Below the pieces are notes generated by a model. It did not search any database, was not told the origin of the DNA, and saw only the letters and a program-made list of their open reading frames with translations. Made by a program: the position numbers and the translations under genes. Positions 11,478 through 22,318 of a stretch of DNA of 64,000 bases are shown here, piece by piece. Source of the stretch: [Phialemoniopsis] sp. UDSM-2020 (lineage: Eukaryota > Ascomycota > Sordariomycetes > Thyridiales > Thyridiaceae); contig JAEILZ010000006.1 in NCBI GenBank assembly GCA_018873225.1, positions 3,286,001 through 3,350,000 of the forward strand, written 5' to 3'. Within the stretch, counting starts at the first letter, position 1, and each line of letters opens with the position of its first letter.

Positions 11478-12620
11478 TTACAAGATGTTCCGTACACAGC
11501 GAGCGCCGTCATTAGAGCTCGTGGTAGGGCCGTCCGCCGACTTCACCGGCCGGGTGGTGGTACCATTGGCAGCAAACTCAATCTTCCAAATGACACCACT
11601 CCCGTTGTCGGAAGCGAAGAACGTAGCTTTCGTACCGTCATCCATACCGTAGGCGGCTCCAAATCCGCCAGTGAGACCGGGGTAGTTGAAGACCGTCTCG
11701 TACTTGTGCGTGTCCATGCTGAAGCGGATGAGGTCCGTACCCTTGTCCTTGCCGACGGCGCCCGACAGACCGTACAGGTACCTGCCCTGCGAAGGGAGGA
11801 AGACCCAGTCGGCAACCGATCGGTAGGCGCCGGCGGCGAACTTGCCGCTTCCCAGGAGCTTGCCGTAGGTCGGGGACTTGGGCCGCAGGTCCATCTGCTG
11901 CCAGTCGCTGCCGCCCGTGCTGTACCAGAAGAAGCCGTCGTCGTCGATGTCGCCGCAGTACTGGCTGACGTCGGTGGGCATCTTCATGACGTTGGTCAGG
12001 GTGCCGTCGGACGCGATGCGCACGAGCATGTTCTTGCCGGACTGGCGCGCGTAGAGGTAGTTGTCGAGCGGGTTGTAGCCCATGCCGTTGATGTCGCTGC
12101 CGTCGCCGATCTTCTTGGCGATGTTCTTGGTGGACCCGGTCAGGAGGTCTACGCGGATGAGGTCGGCGTGCTGGATCAGGTAGCCATACTTGTCGCACTC
12201 CAGGGCCGGGGGCGCCGAGGTGGTGGGCGCCGGCTCGCTGCTGGTGCAGCTCGCGTCGGCGGTGACGGTGACAGTGACGGTCTGAGCTGGCGCCTGGGAC
12301 AGGGATGGGCAGGTCGAGCTGGCCAAAGAAGTTACAGTTACGGTGGAAATCAAGGTGCTGCAGATGTCAGGCGGCGAGGTTGTGGGATAGCCCTTGGTGG
12401 TGCTGGGCTGGGTCTCGGACGGCTCAGAAGTTGCGATAGTAGTGGCAGGATAGCTCTCTGTCGAACTAGAGCCATCTTCGCCGCAGATGGTGGTAATCGG
12501 AGTGACAAGGACGGTCGAGGTATCTGCGCTGTAGTGTCGGGCCGCAACTGCCGGGCTGCTCAAGGCAGATCCGGAGAGGGCCACGACAGAGGCAAGGGTA
12601 AAGAGGCTTCTGGGAGACAT
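11478..12620 (-). CDS. Secreted Ser/Thr-rich protein with DUF6923-like beta-propeller domain
   Basis: Single-exon gene, 380 aa. N-terminal signal peptide (LFTLASVVALSGSALSSPAVA), then about 110 residues of Ser/Thr/Pro-rich, likely O-glycosylated linker with repeated TVTVT-type runs. From about residue 138 a globular domain begins (ECDKYGYLIQ) with repeating blade-like units: ADLIRVDLLTGSTKNI, INGMGYNPLDNYLYA, GDIDDDGFFWYS, LPSQGRYLYGLSG, AAYGMDDGTKATFFA. This order fits the fungal DUF6923 family, predicted as a propeller. Function is unknown; a wall-associated or secreted sensor/adhesin is possible. A TATA-like element (TATAAAT on the minus strand) lies at 12716-12722, about 100 bp upstream. 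It converges with the preceding secreted-protein gene. Confidence 0.8.
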   Translation of the reverse strand: MSPRSLFTLASVVALSGSALSSPAVAARHYSADTSTVLVTPITTICGEDGSSSTESYPATTIATSEPSETQPSTTKGYPTTSPPDICSTLISTVTVTSLASSTCPSLSQAPAQTVTVTVTADASCTSSEPAPTTSAPPALECDKYGYLIQHADLIRVDLLTGSTKNIAKKIGDGSDINGMGYNPLDNYLYARQSGKNMLVRIASDGTLTNVMKMPTDVSQYCGDIDDDGFFWYSTGGSDWQQMDLRPKSPTYGKLLGSGKFAAGAYRSVADWVFLPSQGRYLYGLSGAVGKDKGTDLIRFSMDTHKYETVFNYPGLTGGFGAAYGMDDGTKATFFASDNGSGVIWKIEFAANGTTTRPVKSADGPTTSSNDGARCVRNIL

Positions 12621-14313
12621 CTTGGCAGGGCAAGGAACTAATAAGTGCCAGAAGAGCTGCGAGTACAGTCAAAACAAGAGAAGACAGCTCTTTTGGGATC
12701 GAGAGTGGGCTTCACATTTATACAGCTGGGGAGTCCACTGTTCGTTTACTAGTCATCAATCATTATGGTAGCTAACGTAGCTCCTTATTACACGCAAAGC
12801 GCAACGTGCCTCATGTCATGTCCTTTTCAACGTTGCGATACGCAGAGAAATGGAGTTTTTGTCGTTGAGTCGCCGACATAACATGTGCAGCTAGCAGCTC
12901 GGCTTCCGCTTATTGCCCCGGATGCGGCAATGATGGTCCCGAGAGACACGGGTTCGGTAAGCTGAGGCTGATCAACTTTGCCATACTTGTCGACAAATGG
13001 GTCCAGGGATCATTTCAGCTGCGCACTTTGAAATTGCACGCGATAACCTCTACCCGAAAAGCAAAAACGGCCCTTGTACAGACCCGCTACAACGGCTTGC
13101 ACCACGTAGCCCCCTTGCCAGTCCCACTTGGACTCGTGTCAACCACGCTTCCATTGGGTTTCCGAAAGGACAAAAGGACAACCTCGAATTGTCTTTACCT
13201 CATTCGGTCACGACAGGGAGTCGACACCGTCTTTGAACCCAACTGTTCCTGGGGAAGCCGTTGGGGCAAGACCCGGCTACCCCGGTGTGTTCAAAGGATC
13301 GAGTATTACCCAAATCGTAGCATGGGCAATGTTCAGATACGGACGTGCGCACGATGCAAATGGTCACCAAATTGACTTCCACATCGTGTTCGAGGCACGA
13401 TATCGACTTGTGAACTCCTTGTCATCCGAAACGCCGTTCAAGAGGTCAGTTCGTTGAATAGAAAGCAATGCGCCAACATAGATGAAGTCATATACAATTG
13501 AAGATTTGAAGTTTCGGTAATTTTGCCTTACGGCTCCAATCAGTTCGTCTGGGTAGGCAGTGGGAGAAACGCCTTCAATACCTGGCGAGTCGGTCTGGGC
13601 GCGACGAAACCTTACAAAGGTACCTGGGCTTCTACTTAGGTTTTCAAAAGCTGCATATGTTGAGTTTGTTGAAACGTAAGGCTTACGACAAAGAGACGAG
13701 GCAGCATCTCTACCAGTGACTGCACTTCATTCGGTGAATTACGCCGGTTTACCATGCGTATGTGCGTGCCGTTTCCCGGCCCCTTTTTCCGGCAGCTGCG
13801 CCGCAATATGAGGAACCCAAAATAACTTGCATGTACGCCGGGTTACCGGGCTTATCAACGAAGCGAAGCGGATATGATTTTATGTAACATCAAGCACCAT
13901 CTCTCTATTAGCGAAACCAACTGCAGACGGCAATCTGCTCAGTGATAGTGATACTGGTGGATACAAAGTACAAGACATGCACAGGACATGCACAAATCGT
14001 GTGATACTGATTTTTACATAGAAGACGCACGACCAACCTCCTCATGTGTTTATATGACGGCGCAGCGTAGGCTAAAACCAGTGCATCATGGTTGATAAGC
14101 GTTTGTTTGCGAAGTAAGCTTAAGGTCACACTGACCATACTTCTATGCCTCGACAATAGGAGAGAGCAACATCTGAGGGTTGTCTCAAAGTATAAAGATG
14201 GCAGATGGGAACCTACCTTGGCCACAGGAAACATACCTTCTTCTTCAGTGCCATCAGACCTGTGAGCCAACTTGCTTCATTCTGAAGAGGAATATTTAAA
14301 CGCTCTCATTACA
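12621..14313. other. 1.7 kb region without a recognised gene
   Basis: Contains the promoters of the flanking genes. Several overlapping open frames of 60-115 codons occur at about 13000-13460, but none has a consistent start, splice structure or family signature. The segment may be an old gene remnant or chance. Confidence 0.4.
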
Positions 14314-14875
14314 ATGCTTGCCTTAAACCTTATCACACTTCTGCCCCTTCTGGTACTGGGCAGTGCTGTGCCCTCTACCCCGGATACTCAACTCGACGCC
14401 AGGGTTGACAACGCGGTACAATCGTTCGCGGGCTCCTGCAACGGCTGCCGTATCGACTATAATTCCGTCCTCGTGTGCAATTGCCGCAACAAGAATTCAC
14501 AGACTGTCATCTCCCAGCTCGACCTCAATGCTTGCTTCAGCAATGACGGCTGCTGGCTCCGTTGGCACGGCGGGTGAGTGAGGATGCTGTTCTCTTTCTG
14601 CTCCACATGTTGCCTGTCATCAAAGTAAAACTTTCAGTTGTTGACTCTGCTCCATAGCAATGCATTCCGCACATGCTCCAACACCCGCGTCAACGGCTTT
14701 ACAATTCTCTCCGACTGCCAGGCCAGAGATGGAGCTACTTGCCATAACTCGGTTAACTTGGGTGAGCACAAATTGGGATGGCGAGCCTTTGGTATATATA
14801 TCGTCCAAAGATTAGCTAACCTGCTATATAGATGAAAACATCCACAACCAAGATGGCAACATGGTGTGCTCGTGA
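14314..14875 (+). CDS. Secreted CVNH (cyanovirin-N homology) domain protein
   Basis: Three exons in phase: 14314-14573, 14658-14761, 14832-14875 (135 aa). Signal peptide LALNLITLLPLLVLGSAVP, then a pro-like stretch, then a complete CVNH repeat pair: FAGSCNGCRIDYNSVLVCNC, LDLNACFSNDGCWLRW, FRTCSNTRVNGFTIL, and LDENIHNQDGNMVCS. Cys positions follow the family, which adopts a two-fold fold and often binds mannose or GlcNAc-type glycans. Fungal members occur alone or fused to other domains; this one is a single secreted domain. Both introns fall inside the domain and must be removed to see it. A role in self/non-self glycan binding or surface interaction is inference. Confidence 0.85.
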
Positions 14876-15198
14876 TGGGCTTTCATCCCTGTCTGCACAG
14901 GAATACTTGCATATGCAGAAGAATACGTGGGAGCGACTTTGTTCAAGCAGCATTCTCTATCTGAATCACTCATTCAAAGACTCATTCATTTTTGGACAAT
15001 ACACTCGTTTTCTTCCTAGTAGAGAAGGCTAACATCTGTCGATGGAGATCGTATAACATATGTAGAGAAAATAAACAGAGTACATGTATCGCTCGTCAAA
15101 ACCGCAATTTGAGCTTCGCACAAGCAGGCAACGTTGAGATCCAGAATGGCCCATAATCTCTTGTATCGAAACTTTTTCTCGTAGAAGATCTATGCAGC
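14876..15198. other. Short convergent intergenic region
   Basis: 3' ends of the CVNH gene (plus) and DUF885 gene (minus) face each other. No gene seen. Confidence 0.5.
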
Positions 15199-16914
15199 CT
15201 AGTCCAAAAACCGCCACTGAGCCTTGTACTCCCTCGACAGCTCCACGTCCAGGAACAGCGCCCGCAGCATCTCGATCGGCATCTCGTTCTCGCGCAGTAT
15301 CCTGTCGTTGAACTCCTTCTCCGTGGCGCAGATGCCTTTCCTCAAAACCTCGTCGCGCAGCGAGTAGATCTGCAGCGCGCCGAGGTAGTACCCGGCCTGG
15401 TACAGCGGCTCGTAGTCGCCGTTGAGCGAGCGGCGCACCTCGCCCTCGGCCGTGCGGCGCTCGTGGCCCACGCGCGCGACGAGCAGCTCGATGCACTCCT
15501 GCGCCGACATCTTGCCCAGGTGGTACCCGATGGAGAAGAGGATGCGCGCGCAGCGGTGCATGCGCCACCACAGCGTGCCGACCTCGTCCTCGGGGCAGTC
15601 GAAGAAGTCGCCGCGGTCCCAGAGGTTCAGCTCCCAGTACATGGCCCAGCCCTCGACCCAGAAGGGGTTCTCGAAGAGGCCGCGGTACGACCGGTGGCGC
15701 GCCTCGTGGAACATGGCGAGGTGGTGGCCGGGGATCATCTCGTGGAAGGCCGTGGCTTTCGCGAAGTGGCGGTTGTTGCCGCGGATGCTCATGAGCTTGT
15801 CGCCGTGCTCCATGTCGGCGGTCGGGTACGAGACGATGATCTCGGGACCGCCGAGGAAGAAAGGGTTGACCTTTTGCCGCTCGGGGGCCATCATGTACAT
15901 ACGCCAGGTGCGGCGGGCCAAGGGTGGAACGGTCACGAGGTCGTGCTTCTCGACGTAGTCGGCGCCCTCGACGACGAGCTGCTTAACCATGGCCGGCTGC
16001 TCGCCCGGCTCGACGCCGAGGTTTTTGACGTGCTCGAGGGCGGCGTGCCAGTCGTCACCGAAGCCCAGGCGCGACGCGGCGCTGCGCATCCTGTCCTCGC
16101 ACCAGGCAAGCTTCTTCTCGGCGGCCTCGAGTAGTTCCTCGGGCGTGTAGTTGATCATCTCGGCCTCGAGGTCGACGAGCAGTCCGTCGCGGCCGATGGG
16201 TTGGCCGACGATGGCATCTTCCTCACCGGGCACCTGTCCCGCGAGTTGCACCTTGATGGGCATGATGAGTTGTGTGAGGGCCCTTTCTAGGGCCTCGTAG
16301 GGCTTGGCCGTCCACCAGTCGAAGGTTGGGTGGTAGCCCTTGAAGAAGCGGACGAGCTCTGCCAGACGCTCCTTGAGCTGCTCGATGGTACTAACCGCGC
16401 GAATGGCAGTGACGCCGTCGACGCGGATCTTGCCACTCTCGACACCCAACTTGGTCTTCAACACTTCTTTGGTGGCTGCGTCCATGACCTCTGCGGTATG
16501 CCTGGGCTTTAGGTCGTCAAGCTCAACCTTTTGCCGGGCCTCTAGCAGCGCAACGAGGGGCGCGGCGAAGGGCAGAAGGGGCGCCATCTTCTCATTGCGC
16601 TTCTCGTCAAGCTCTAACCTGCGAATGCTCCGCTGGAGGTAGTTCCTCAGGAGGACGTAGTCGACGCGAGCCTCCTGATCCGGTAAGTCCTCGAAGGACA
16701 CTTTGTGAAGTTTATCGAGCTCCTCGACGTAGTAGTCTTTGATCCGTGCAGGGCGCACGAGGTCGATATTATGAAACTCGTAGAGCTCGCCCTGGTCGGC
16801 CCGGACACGGGTGATCCTCTGCTCCATCGTCTCAGCGCCGGCTGCGGCTTGGCTGGAGGTGTGTTGAGGCATGTCGATATAAGTCCAGCCTCCCGAAACG
16901 TCTCTCGAGGACAT
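15199..16914 (-). CDS. DUF885-family putative metallohydrolase
   Basis: Single exon, 571 aa, no signal peptide. The diagnostic DUF885 segment is FHEMIPGHHLAMFHEARH, an HExxPGHH zinc-ligand-like motif, followed by NPFWVEGWAMYWE, which supplies a conserved Glu. C-terminal blocks GYHLGKMSAQECIELLV and YEPLYQAGYYLGALQIYSLR also fit the family. Members are widespread in bacteria and fungi and are predicted peptidases or hydrolases; few have been characterised, so no substrate is given. The start at 16914 places a short poly-polar leader before the first conserved region. GC is high throughout, as in other housekeeping genes here. Confidence 0.85.
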   Translation of the reverse strand: MSSRDVSGGWTYIDMPQHTSSQAAAGAETMEQRITRVRADQGELYEFHNIDLVRPARIKDYYVEELDKLHKVSFEDLPDQEARVDYVLLRNYLQRSIRRLELDEKRNEKMAPLLPFAAPLVALLEARQKVELDDLKPRHTAEVMDAATKEVLKTKLGVESGKIRVDGVTAIRAVSTIEQLKERLAELVRFFKGYHPTFDWWTAKPYEALERALTQLIMPIKVQLAGQVPGEEDAIVGQPIGRDGLLVDLEAEMINYTPEELLEAAEKKLAWCEDRMRSAASRLGFGDDWHAALEHVKNLGVEPGEQPAMVKQLVVEGADYVEKHDLVTVPPLARRTWRMYMMAPERQKVNPFFLGGPEIIVSYPTADMEHGDKLMSIRGNNRHFAKATAFHEMIPGHHLAMFHEARHRSYRGLFENPFWVEGWAMYWELNLWDRGDFFDCPEDEVGTLWWRMHRCARILFSIGYHLGKMSAQECIELLVARVGHERRTAEGEVRRSLNGDYEPLYQAGYYLGALQIYSLRDEVLRKGICATEKEFNDRILRENEMPIEMLRALFLDVELSREYKAQWRFLD

Positions 16915-17765
16915 GTTTGAGCATGAGCACGAAGGCCGATCAAAGCCCAGGTGGCAGGTGATCAGTATTTATTCGGCAGTCTTCAGCGACGGTGAGTTGT
17001 CGTTGATGCGGGGTTCTATTGGTGGATCAACCGCGATGCGACTTGATTGTCTCGTATCATGCCTGTGCCGTGACAGGAAGGCGGCGAGATGTCAGTCGGG
17101 GAGGGCACCGTAGGGACCGGGATGGATCCCGTAGTGTTTCCGTACGCAGAATTGCTGAATGTAGCTATTTCTGGGGAGCAGCAGATGCGGGGTCGATCGG
17201 CACGTCCGCATCTTCATCGATAAGCATGTTGGCAATTGTGTGCCGGACCACCCGGTGTTTTTCTTGAACCACAGCATGGTCAAGTCTGGTAGACTGCAGC
17301 TTTACGGTGCCGAATTCGCCTTAGCAAAACGGCGGTTATTTAGCGAACTGGCCGGCGCCGGACGCCCTTCTAGCATCGAGGCTCATGGCGCCAAGCCGGA
17401 ACCCTGTCGGTGGGAGAAAGGGCGGACGAGCTGAATGTGGCCCTTGAGTTCCTTAGAAATGACTCTGAAGGTCATACTTGATTTTCAGGGTAACGAATTT
17501 AACCCGCACGACAAGTAAGCCAGCGCCTAAACAGATTTAATTATTTCAATTTGGAATCTCTGTAAACGCTGCCCCATGGTGGGTGATGTTTCGCTGCTCC
17601 GATCTCCGCTCCGACCTCGTTAGGCGATAAGATAAAGCTATTACCAGTCTTTGATCAGCAGACCGCCGCCGATAAGCAGCACCTTGTCTCATAACACAGG
17701 CGAAATCCAGAACGATGCTCTTGCGATAAATCTAGGGGCACAGAATTAGTCAAACCACTCCCATC
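16915..17765. other. Divergent intergenic region, DUF885 / asparaginase
   Basis: 851 bp between divergent genes. No coding frame with recognisable content on either strand; presumably both promoters. Confidence 0.45.
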
Positions 17766-19181
17766 ATGGAGTACAAATCGCAAGCGACGAGACCAAAGAT
17801 CAAGCCCCGCCTCATCATCCACGGCGGGGCGGGCAACATCACGCCCGAGAACCTCCCGCCGCCCAAATACAAGGCGTACCGGGAAACCCTGCTGGACATC
17901 GTGAGCCTCCACCGCTCGCCTCATACACCCAAGCTCGCACCTACTAACCTCACAGCTCTACAGGTGACAAAAGCAAACACCTTCATGACCACCCCGTCCG
18001 CGGAGAACAAGAATTCCGGTCGCGGCACCCTCCCCTCGGCCCTCGACACAGCCTGCCACGCCCTCGTCCTGCTCGAAGACAACCCCCTCTTCAACTCCGG
18101 CCACGGCGCCGTCTTCACGCGCGACGGCACAAACGAGCTCGAGGCGAGCGTCATGGTGTCACGCGGCCGCGCCAAGCGCGCCGCGGGCGTCATGGGCCTG
18201 ACGCGCGTGCGCAACCCGGTGCTGCTCGCGAAGGCCGTCCTCGAGCACGGCGACCGCGACCTCTGGGGCAACGAAAACACTGTCGGAACGCAGAGCGAAG
18301 ACGGGCGGCTGGACATCCCGTCGGCGCAGGGCCACACGCAGATCCACGGCCGGTCGGCGGAGCAGCTGGCGGAGCGGGTGTATGGGCTCGACATGGTCGA
18401 CCCTGGGTATTTCTTCACGCAGACGCGGTGGGACGAGCACGTGCGGGCGCTGGAGCGGGAGAAGCAAGGACCGGGAAGAGTGGCGACGTGGAGCGCGGAC
18501 GAGTTTCTGCCGCAGGGGACGTGCGGCGCCGTGGCGCTCGATGAAGAGGGCGTGCTGTGCGTCGCTACGAGCACGGGCGGCATGACGAACAAGCTGTCGG
18601 GTCGGATCGGGGACACGCCTTCCCCAGGCGCCGGGTTCTGGGCTGAGGACTGGACCGAGGACGGGGATCCCACGGGTGACTCTGTCCCGGCTGCTGGGTG
18701 GATGAGTGGCAGTGGTGTGATGCTGTCCGATTCGCTGAAGGGACTGATAGCGGACTGCTTCCCCGCGCCCTTGATGTATTCACCCCTGAGACAGAGCCAG
18801 TCTGCGCCTCGGCGGTTCACACAGCGGTCGGTCGCCATATCGGGGACGGGCAACGGCGATTCCTTCCTGCGGATTGATGCAGTGCGGACGGTGGCGGCCA
18901 TGGCGCGGTTCAAACCAGTATCTTCGGCGACGGCCCTGGCCGATGTTGTCGGGGACGGAGGCGAGCTGCAGAAGAGTGCGGGTACCCGATGGGGCAAAAC
19001 GGGCGAGGGCGAAGGGGGTATGATCGGTATCGAGTCGGTCGTCGTTCGACATGTCGAGGGCCGAGTCATTGAGGTTCGAGCAGAGATCTTGCAAGATTTC
19101 AACGCAGGCGGTATGTTCCGAGCTTGGATTAATGACGATGGAGAGGCCGAATGCCGGATCCTGCGAGGAGAGAAGTGGTAG
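17766..19181 (+). CDS. Ntn-hydrolase asparaginase (plant-type asparaginase / taspase family)
   Basis: Threonine-nucleophile amidohydrolase, synthesised as a precursor that cleaves itself. N-terminal LIIHGGAGNI and the block NSGHGAVFTRDG are typical. The autocleavage site is QGTCGAVALD, making the Thr the new N-terminus; substrate-loop residues follow in STGGMTNK and GRIGDTPSPGAG. The frame is open from start to stop (471 codons), but a 63 bp in-frame, stop-free intron is very likely at 17901-17963: donor GTGAGC, branch CTAAC, acceptor CTACAG. Removing it gives LLDIVTKANTFM and a 450 aa protein (exons 17766-17900 and 17964-19181), a better family fit. Substrate could be L-asparagine, isoaspartyl peptides or N-glycan-linked Asn. 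Confidence 0.85.
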   Translation: MEYKSQATRPKIKPRLIIHGGAGNITPENLPPPKYKAYRETLLDIVSLHRSPHTPKLAPTNLTALQVTKANTFMTTPSAENKNSGRGTLPSALDTACHALVLLEDNPLFNSGHGAVFTRDGTNELEASVMVSRGRAKRAAGVMGLTRVRNPVLLAKAVLEHGDRDLWGNENTVGTQSEDGRLDIPSAQGHTQIHGRSAEQLAERVYGLDMVDPGYFFTQTRWDEHVRALEREKQGPGRVATWSADEFLPQGTCGAVALDEEGVLCVATSTGGMTNKLSGRIGDTPSPGAGFWAEDWTEDGDPTGDSVPAAGWMSGSGVMLSDSLKGLIADCFPAPLMYSPLRQSQSAPRRFTQRSVAISGTGNGDSFLRIDAVRTVAAMARFKPVSSATALADVVGDGGELQKSAGTRWGKTGEGEGGMIGIESVVVRHVEGRVIEVRAEILQDFNAGGMFRAWINDDGEAECRILRGEKW

Positions 19182-19532
19182 TCAGTTCTTTCGTGGTCGG
19201 TTTTTGCGAAAGTTTGGTTTCGTTTTCTAGACTGTTAGAGCGAACAGATCACAGCAGACACAATAGCATAGAATAGACCGATAGATGCGGTTTGGAATCA
19301 AACGCTCCAATAAAAATTATGTGTGCAGTGTATCGTCTTCGGCCTCCGCTGTTCGGCTCACCCCTTTGTGAACCGTGACCGAGCCAGAGTTCTATATTTT
19401 ACATTTCATGCAACGCCCCGCCCAGTGTTATGCAAAGACCGTGACAAAATCCTTTGTGGTGAAATACATTCGATGAAGAGTCGAAAAAAGGGAGGAGTTG
19501 GGTGGGTTGCGTCGCGAGCTCGTTCTTCGTAT
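19182..19532. other. Convergent intergenic region, asparaginase / Tim17
   Basis: 3' flanks of two convergent genes. Nothing recognised. Confidence 0.5.
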
Positions 19533-20204
19533 CTAAACAGCCATCGTCTCTGCTGATGGCGGAGGCTGCGGGACCTGGAGGGAAACGAATTAGCATATCA
19601 AACATCAGGGAATGGAGGCAGTCCGTACCTCGAGCTTTGTGCTTCCAGCCATCATCTTCTGGAAGGCAATACCGACGCCCTCAATGACAGCTAGCAGCAC
19701 CGCACAGCCGATGGCACCGTTTCTCGCCGCCTTGTAGCCACCTCGGATGGCGAGTGAGCCACCAGTGAAGAAACCAGCCGTAATGGCGTTCCAGGGATCC
19801 TCCTTCTTGCGGATGCCCTTGACTGCGCAGTCAAAAGTTGAGAATAGACCACCCCAAACGCCGAAATTGCCGCCCAAGACGGGCGCGCGCATCTTGACCG
19901 CAGTCAACGCGCCTATCCGCCGCTCCCCGTAAGGAGAGTTACGAAAGCCTTTAATACCATGCCAAATTGTTCCACCGATCTGTCAGGTTAGCATCGTAGA
20001 CGTCGGGGGGGGTGGTGGTGGTGTAGAGGTTCGTGGTTGAGCTGGGTTGAGCTGGGAATACATACTGCGCCCATGGCAAAGGCGCCTCCAAAATCTCGAC
20101 AGCCAAAAGTGTTAGCGACAACAACAAATCTAATACACACAGGGAACGGCTTGGTAAATACCATTTAGAATGACATAGGGGCAGGGGTCACGAGTGTGAT
20201 CCAT
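19533..20204 (-). CDS. TIM17: Mitochondrial import inner membrane translocase subunit Tim17
   Basis: Core subunit of the TIM23 presequence translocase in the mitochondrial inner membrane. Four exons in phase: 20162-20204, 20066-20094, 19629-19979, 19533-19574 (154 aa). The start encodes [20 protein letters not shown]; then [21 protein letters not shown] and [18 protein letters not shown], the Gly-rich Tim17/22/23 membrane segments. Conserved [30 protein letters not shown] follows in the last membrane span. A short Pro-rich tail ([13 protein letters not shown]) comes from a small last exon after a 54 bp intron. Exon 2 is only 29 bp. Length and order match the fungal protein well. Confidence 0.95.
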
Positions 20205-22318
20205 TATGAAGAATTGATTGAGAAGGATTCGGGGATGGAGTCGTTCTGCAACCGGATAGCCGAGCTACGTCGCTGCGGTCCAAAGTCCTCGCCAATGGTG
20301 GGTGGGAAGAACAAGGCTTTGGGGAATCGATATAGTCCGACTGCCAACTTGGTGGCCAAGTTGCGCTCGCGATTCGTTCGTGGTGAGGATAGTCGGGTGG
20401 TTGGCTGGTGATGTTTGGTATGAAGTTTTGTTCAGCAGGCCGAGCGGACCTTAGCAGGATCTCCAAGGCCAAAAAATTGTTACGCAGGGGGCCATTCCGT
20501 TTCTAGAAGCCGCTATCTTGGCTGGATTTTGATTGCGGAGGCCCGCTCTTTTCTGCACGTGCTGATAAGAATCGAGCATTTTCCTCGTTATCGTGACGAT
20601 TGTTCATTGGCTCTTTTTGAATCGCGCTTAAGCTTCTGGAAGGTGGGGCCGGCCACTAGAGTGCGCTGAGACCAGCTAACTTTCAGTGATTCCAGGGATC
20701 AGTCCTGAGCTGTCCATCTTCTTGAGAGCGAGATGAGTGGTGAGATAAGAGGAATGGCAGCAGGCTATCATGTGCACATGTTGTTCCGTTGGGGTCGTTT
20801 ATCTTGGCTTGTATCATCTGTACTTGTAGGTAAGTGTTGGGCAAACAAGCCATGAGCTGTGGACCAGGTGCTGAACCCAGTCTGGTCACAAGAGACGACC
20901 CCGATAACCAGCGACAACCGGCGGCCGTCCGAACCCAGTCATCCCAGCCCATTTAACACCAGCAACCCAATCGGAAAACACTGCTTGGTTTGACAAGACC
21001 CCTGGCTCGACCATCATAGGCCCGATCTCGCTGCGTGTGCCTGTGTCTCCCAAGCTGTCGCCCGTGATCCCGGGTTATTGGGACGGGGTACAGACCACAC
21101 CTGCGTTGCTTTGGAAGTCAGGCGGTGTAAAAAAGTTTGCCTGGTGCTGCCGTGACCACGTTGCTCTCAATGTTTTTGTTTGCTTTTTATTCTTCTCATC
21201 TCCCGCCCTCTTGTGTGAACATAGTTGCAGATGATGACATTCTTTCCCGTATTTTCTTCGGATTGCGAATTGTACGCGGCCCAGAAGACCGTGCCGACCG
21301 CTTGTGGTAGAGAAAAGCAATCTGTCTTTTGCGGGCTCCCTCTTCCCCCTTATCATCTGTGCGGCAGCCAGGCCAGCATATGAGAAACAACGAATATCTC
21401 AGCTGAGCAGAGAACCTGTGATATCTAACTCTCTTTTTTGAGTATCTTGAAACCAGCCGAGGTAGACATCGCGCCTTTCAGAGCTTCATCCCTTGTGGTG
21501 ACTAGCTAGCCGGGATAAGGCAACCTGGGGGCCTCCTTCATTTCTCCTTAGCTTTGGCTAGACCGGGGTGTCTTATGATGCGATACTCGCTTCCCAGGCG
21601 CAATCTACCGACTACCGACTAGCCAGGGAGATGGAACTACAAAAAGAACAGGCGCAGGCGTCGCCGTTCCCCAGAGACACACTCTGGAGACTCGGTGGTG
21701 GTCGGCGCAGTCTCTCGACATCTGCCGTCATTCGCGCGTCCAGCATGGCGGTTGACATCAATGGTGTCCAGACACGGGCAGGAAGCCATTGTGGGAAATG
21801 CAAGAAGATCAACAAAGCTGCTTCAGCAATTGAGAGCCCAAGGCAGGAGGATCCAGTCCCTGCACAGAAAAGAGGTACGTGATCCCTGTTTGGACAAGAA
21901 AAATCCTCTCAAGACTCTCAAAATTGCTCTCGAGCACCTCTGTCCTGAGCATCCCAATAGGGCAGTGTCAACCTTTATCTGCCACCTGCAACAGTGGAGA
22001 TCCCTGTAGGGGCGGCAGCTAGGACGGTCTGGCCGCTGCAGCTACCCCAAGTTTAGTGACTTTGGGCGTGGGGTAGGAGCCACTAGCCCTCAGCTGGTAG
22101 GCGCGAGGCCAGCTAAATCGGCGCGAGATCTAGCTTTTGCGATAAAAATTGCGATGCGTCATGCCACTCGAGTTGAAACAAACACCAGACATCCTCGCGC
22201 ACTGCAAGCCACTGTATTGCTTACACAAAACATCACACACTCATCATAAACACCTACACGGCTGTATTCATTCCAGCACTGCATCTTTGCTGACACTGCT
22301 GGCGTCACATCAGACACA
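20205..22318. other. 2.1 kb divergent intergenic region, Tim17 / Dug2
   Basis: Upstream of both Tim17 (minus) and Dug2 (plus). Open frames reach at most 104 codons and lack family features. Part of it could carry long 5' UTRs or a non-coding RNA, but nothing in the sequence proves this. Confidence 0.4.

Noticed and set aside
11706..12641. 311-codon plus-strand open frame
   Set aside because: Antisense to the secreted DUF6923 protein with its signal peptide; Val/Gly/Arg-rich composition typical of a shadow frame.
13028..13457. Overlapping plus-strand frames of 79-115 codons
   Set aside because: Three frames are open at once with no preferred one, suggesting composition and not selection.
17921..19102. 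393-codon minus-strand open frame
   Set aside because: Lies wholly antisense to the asparaginase. Its Ser/Arg-rich composition comes from the GC-rich third positions of the real gene.
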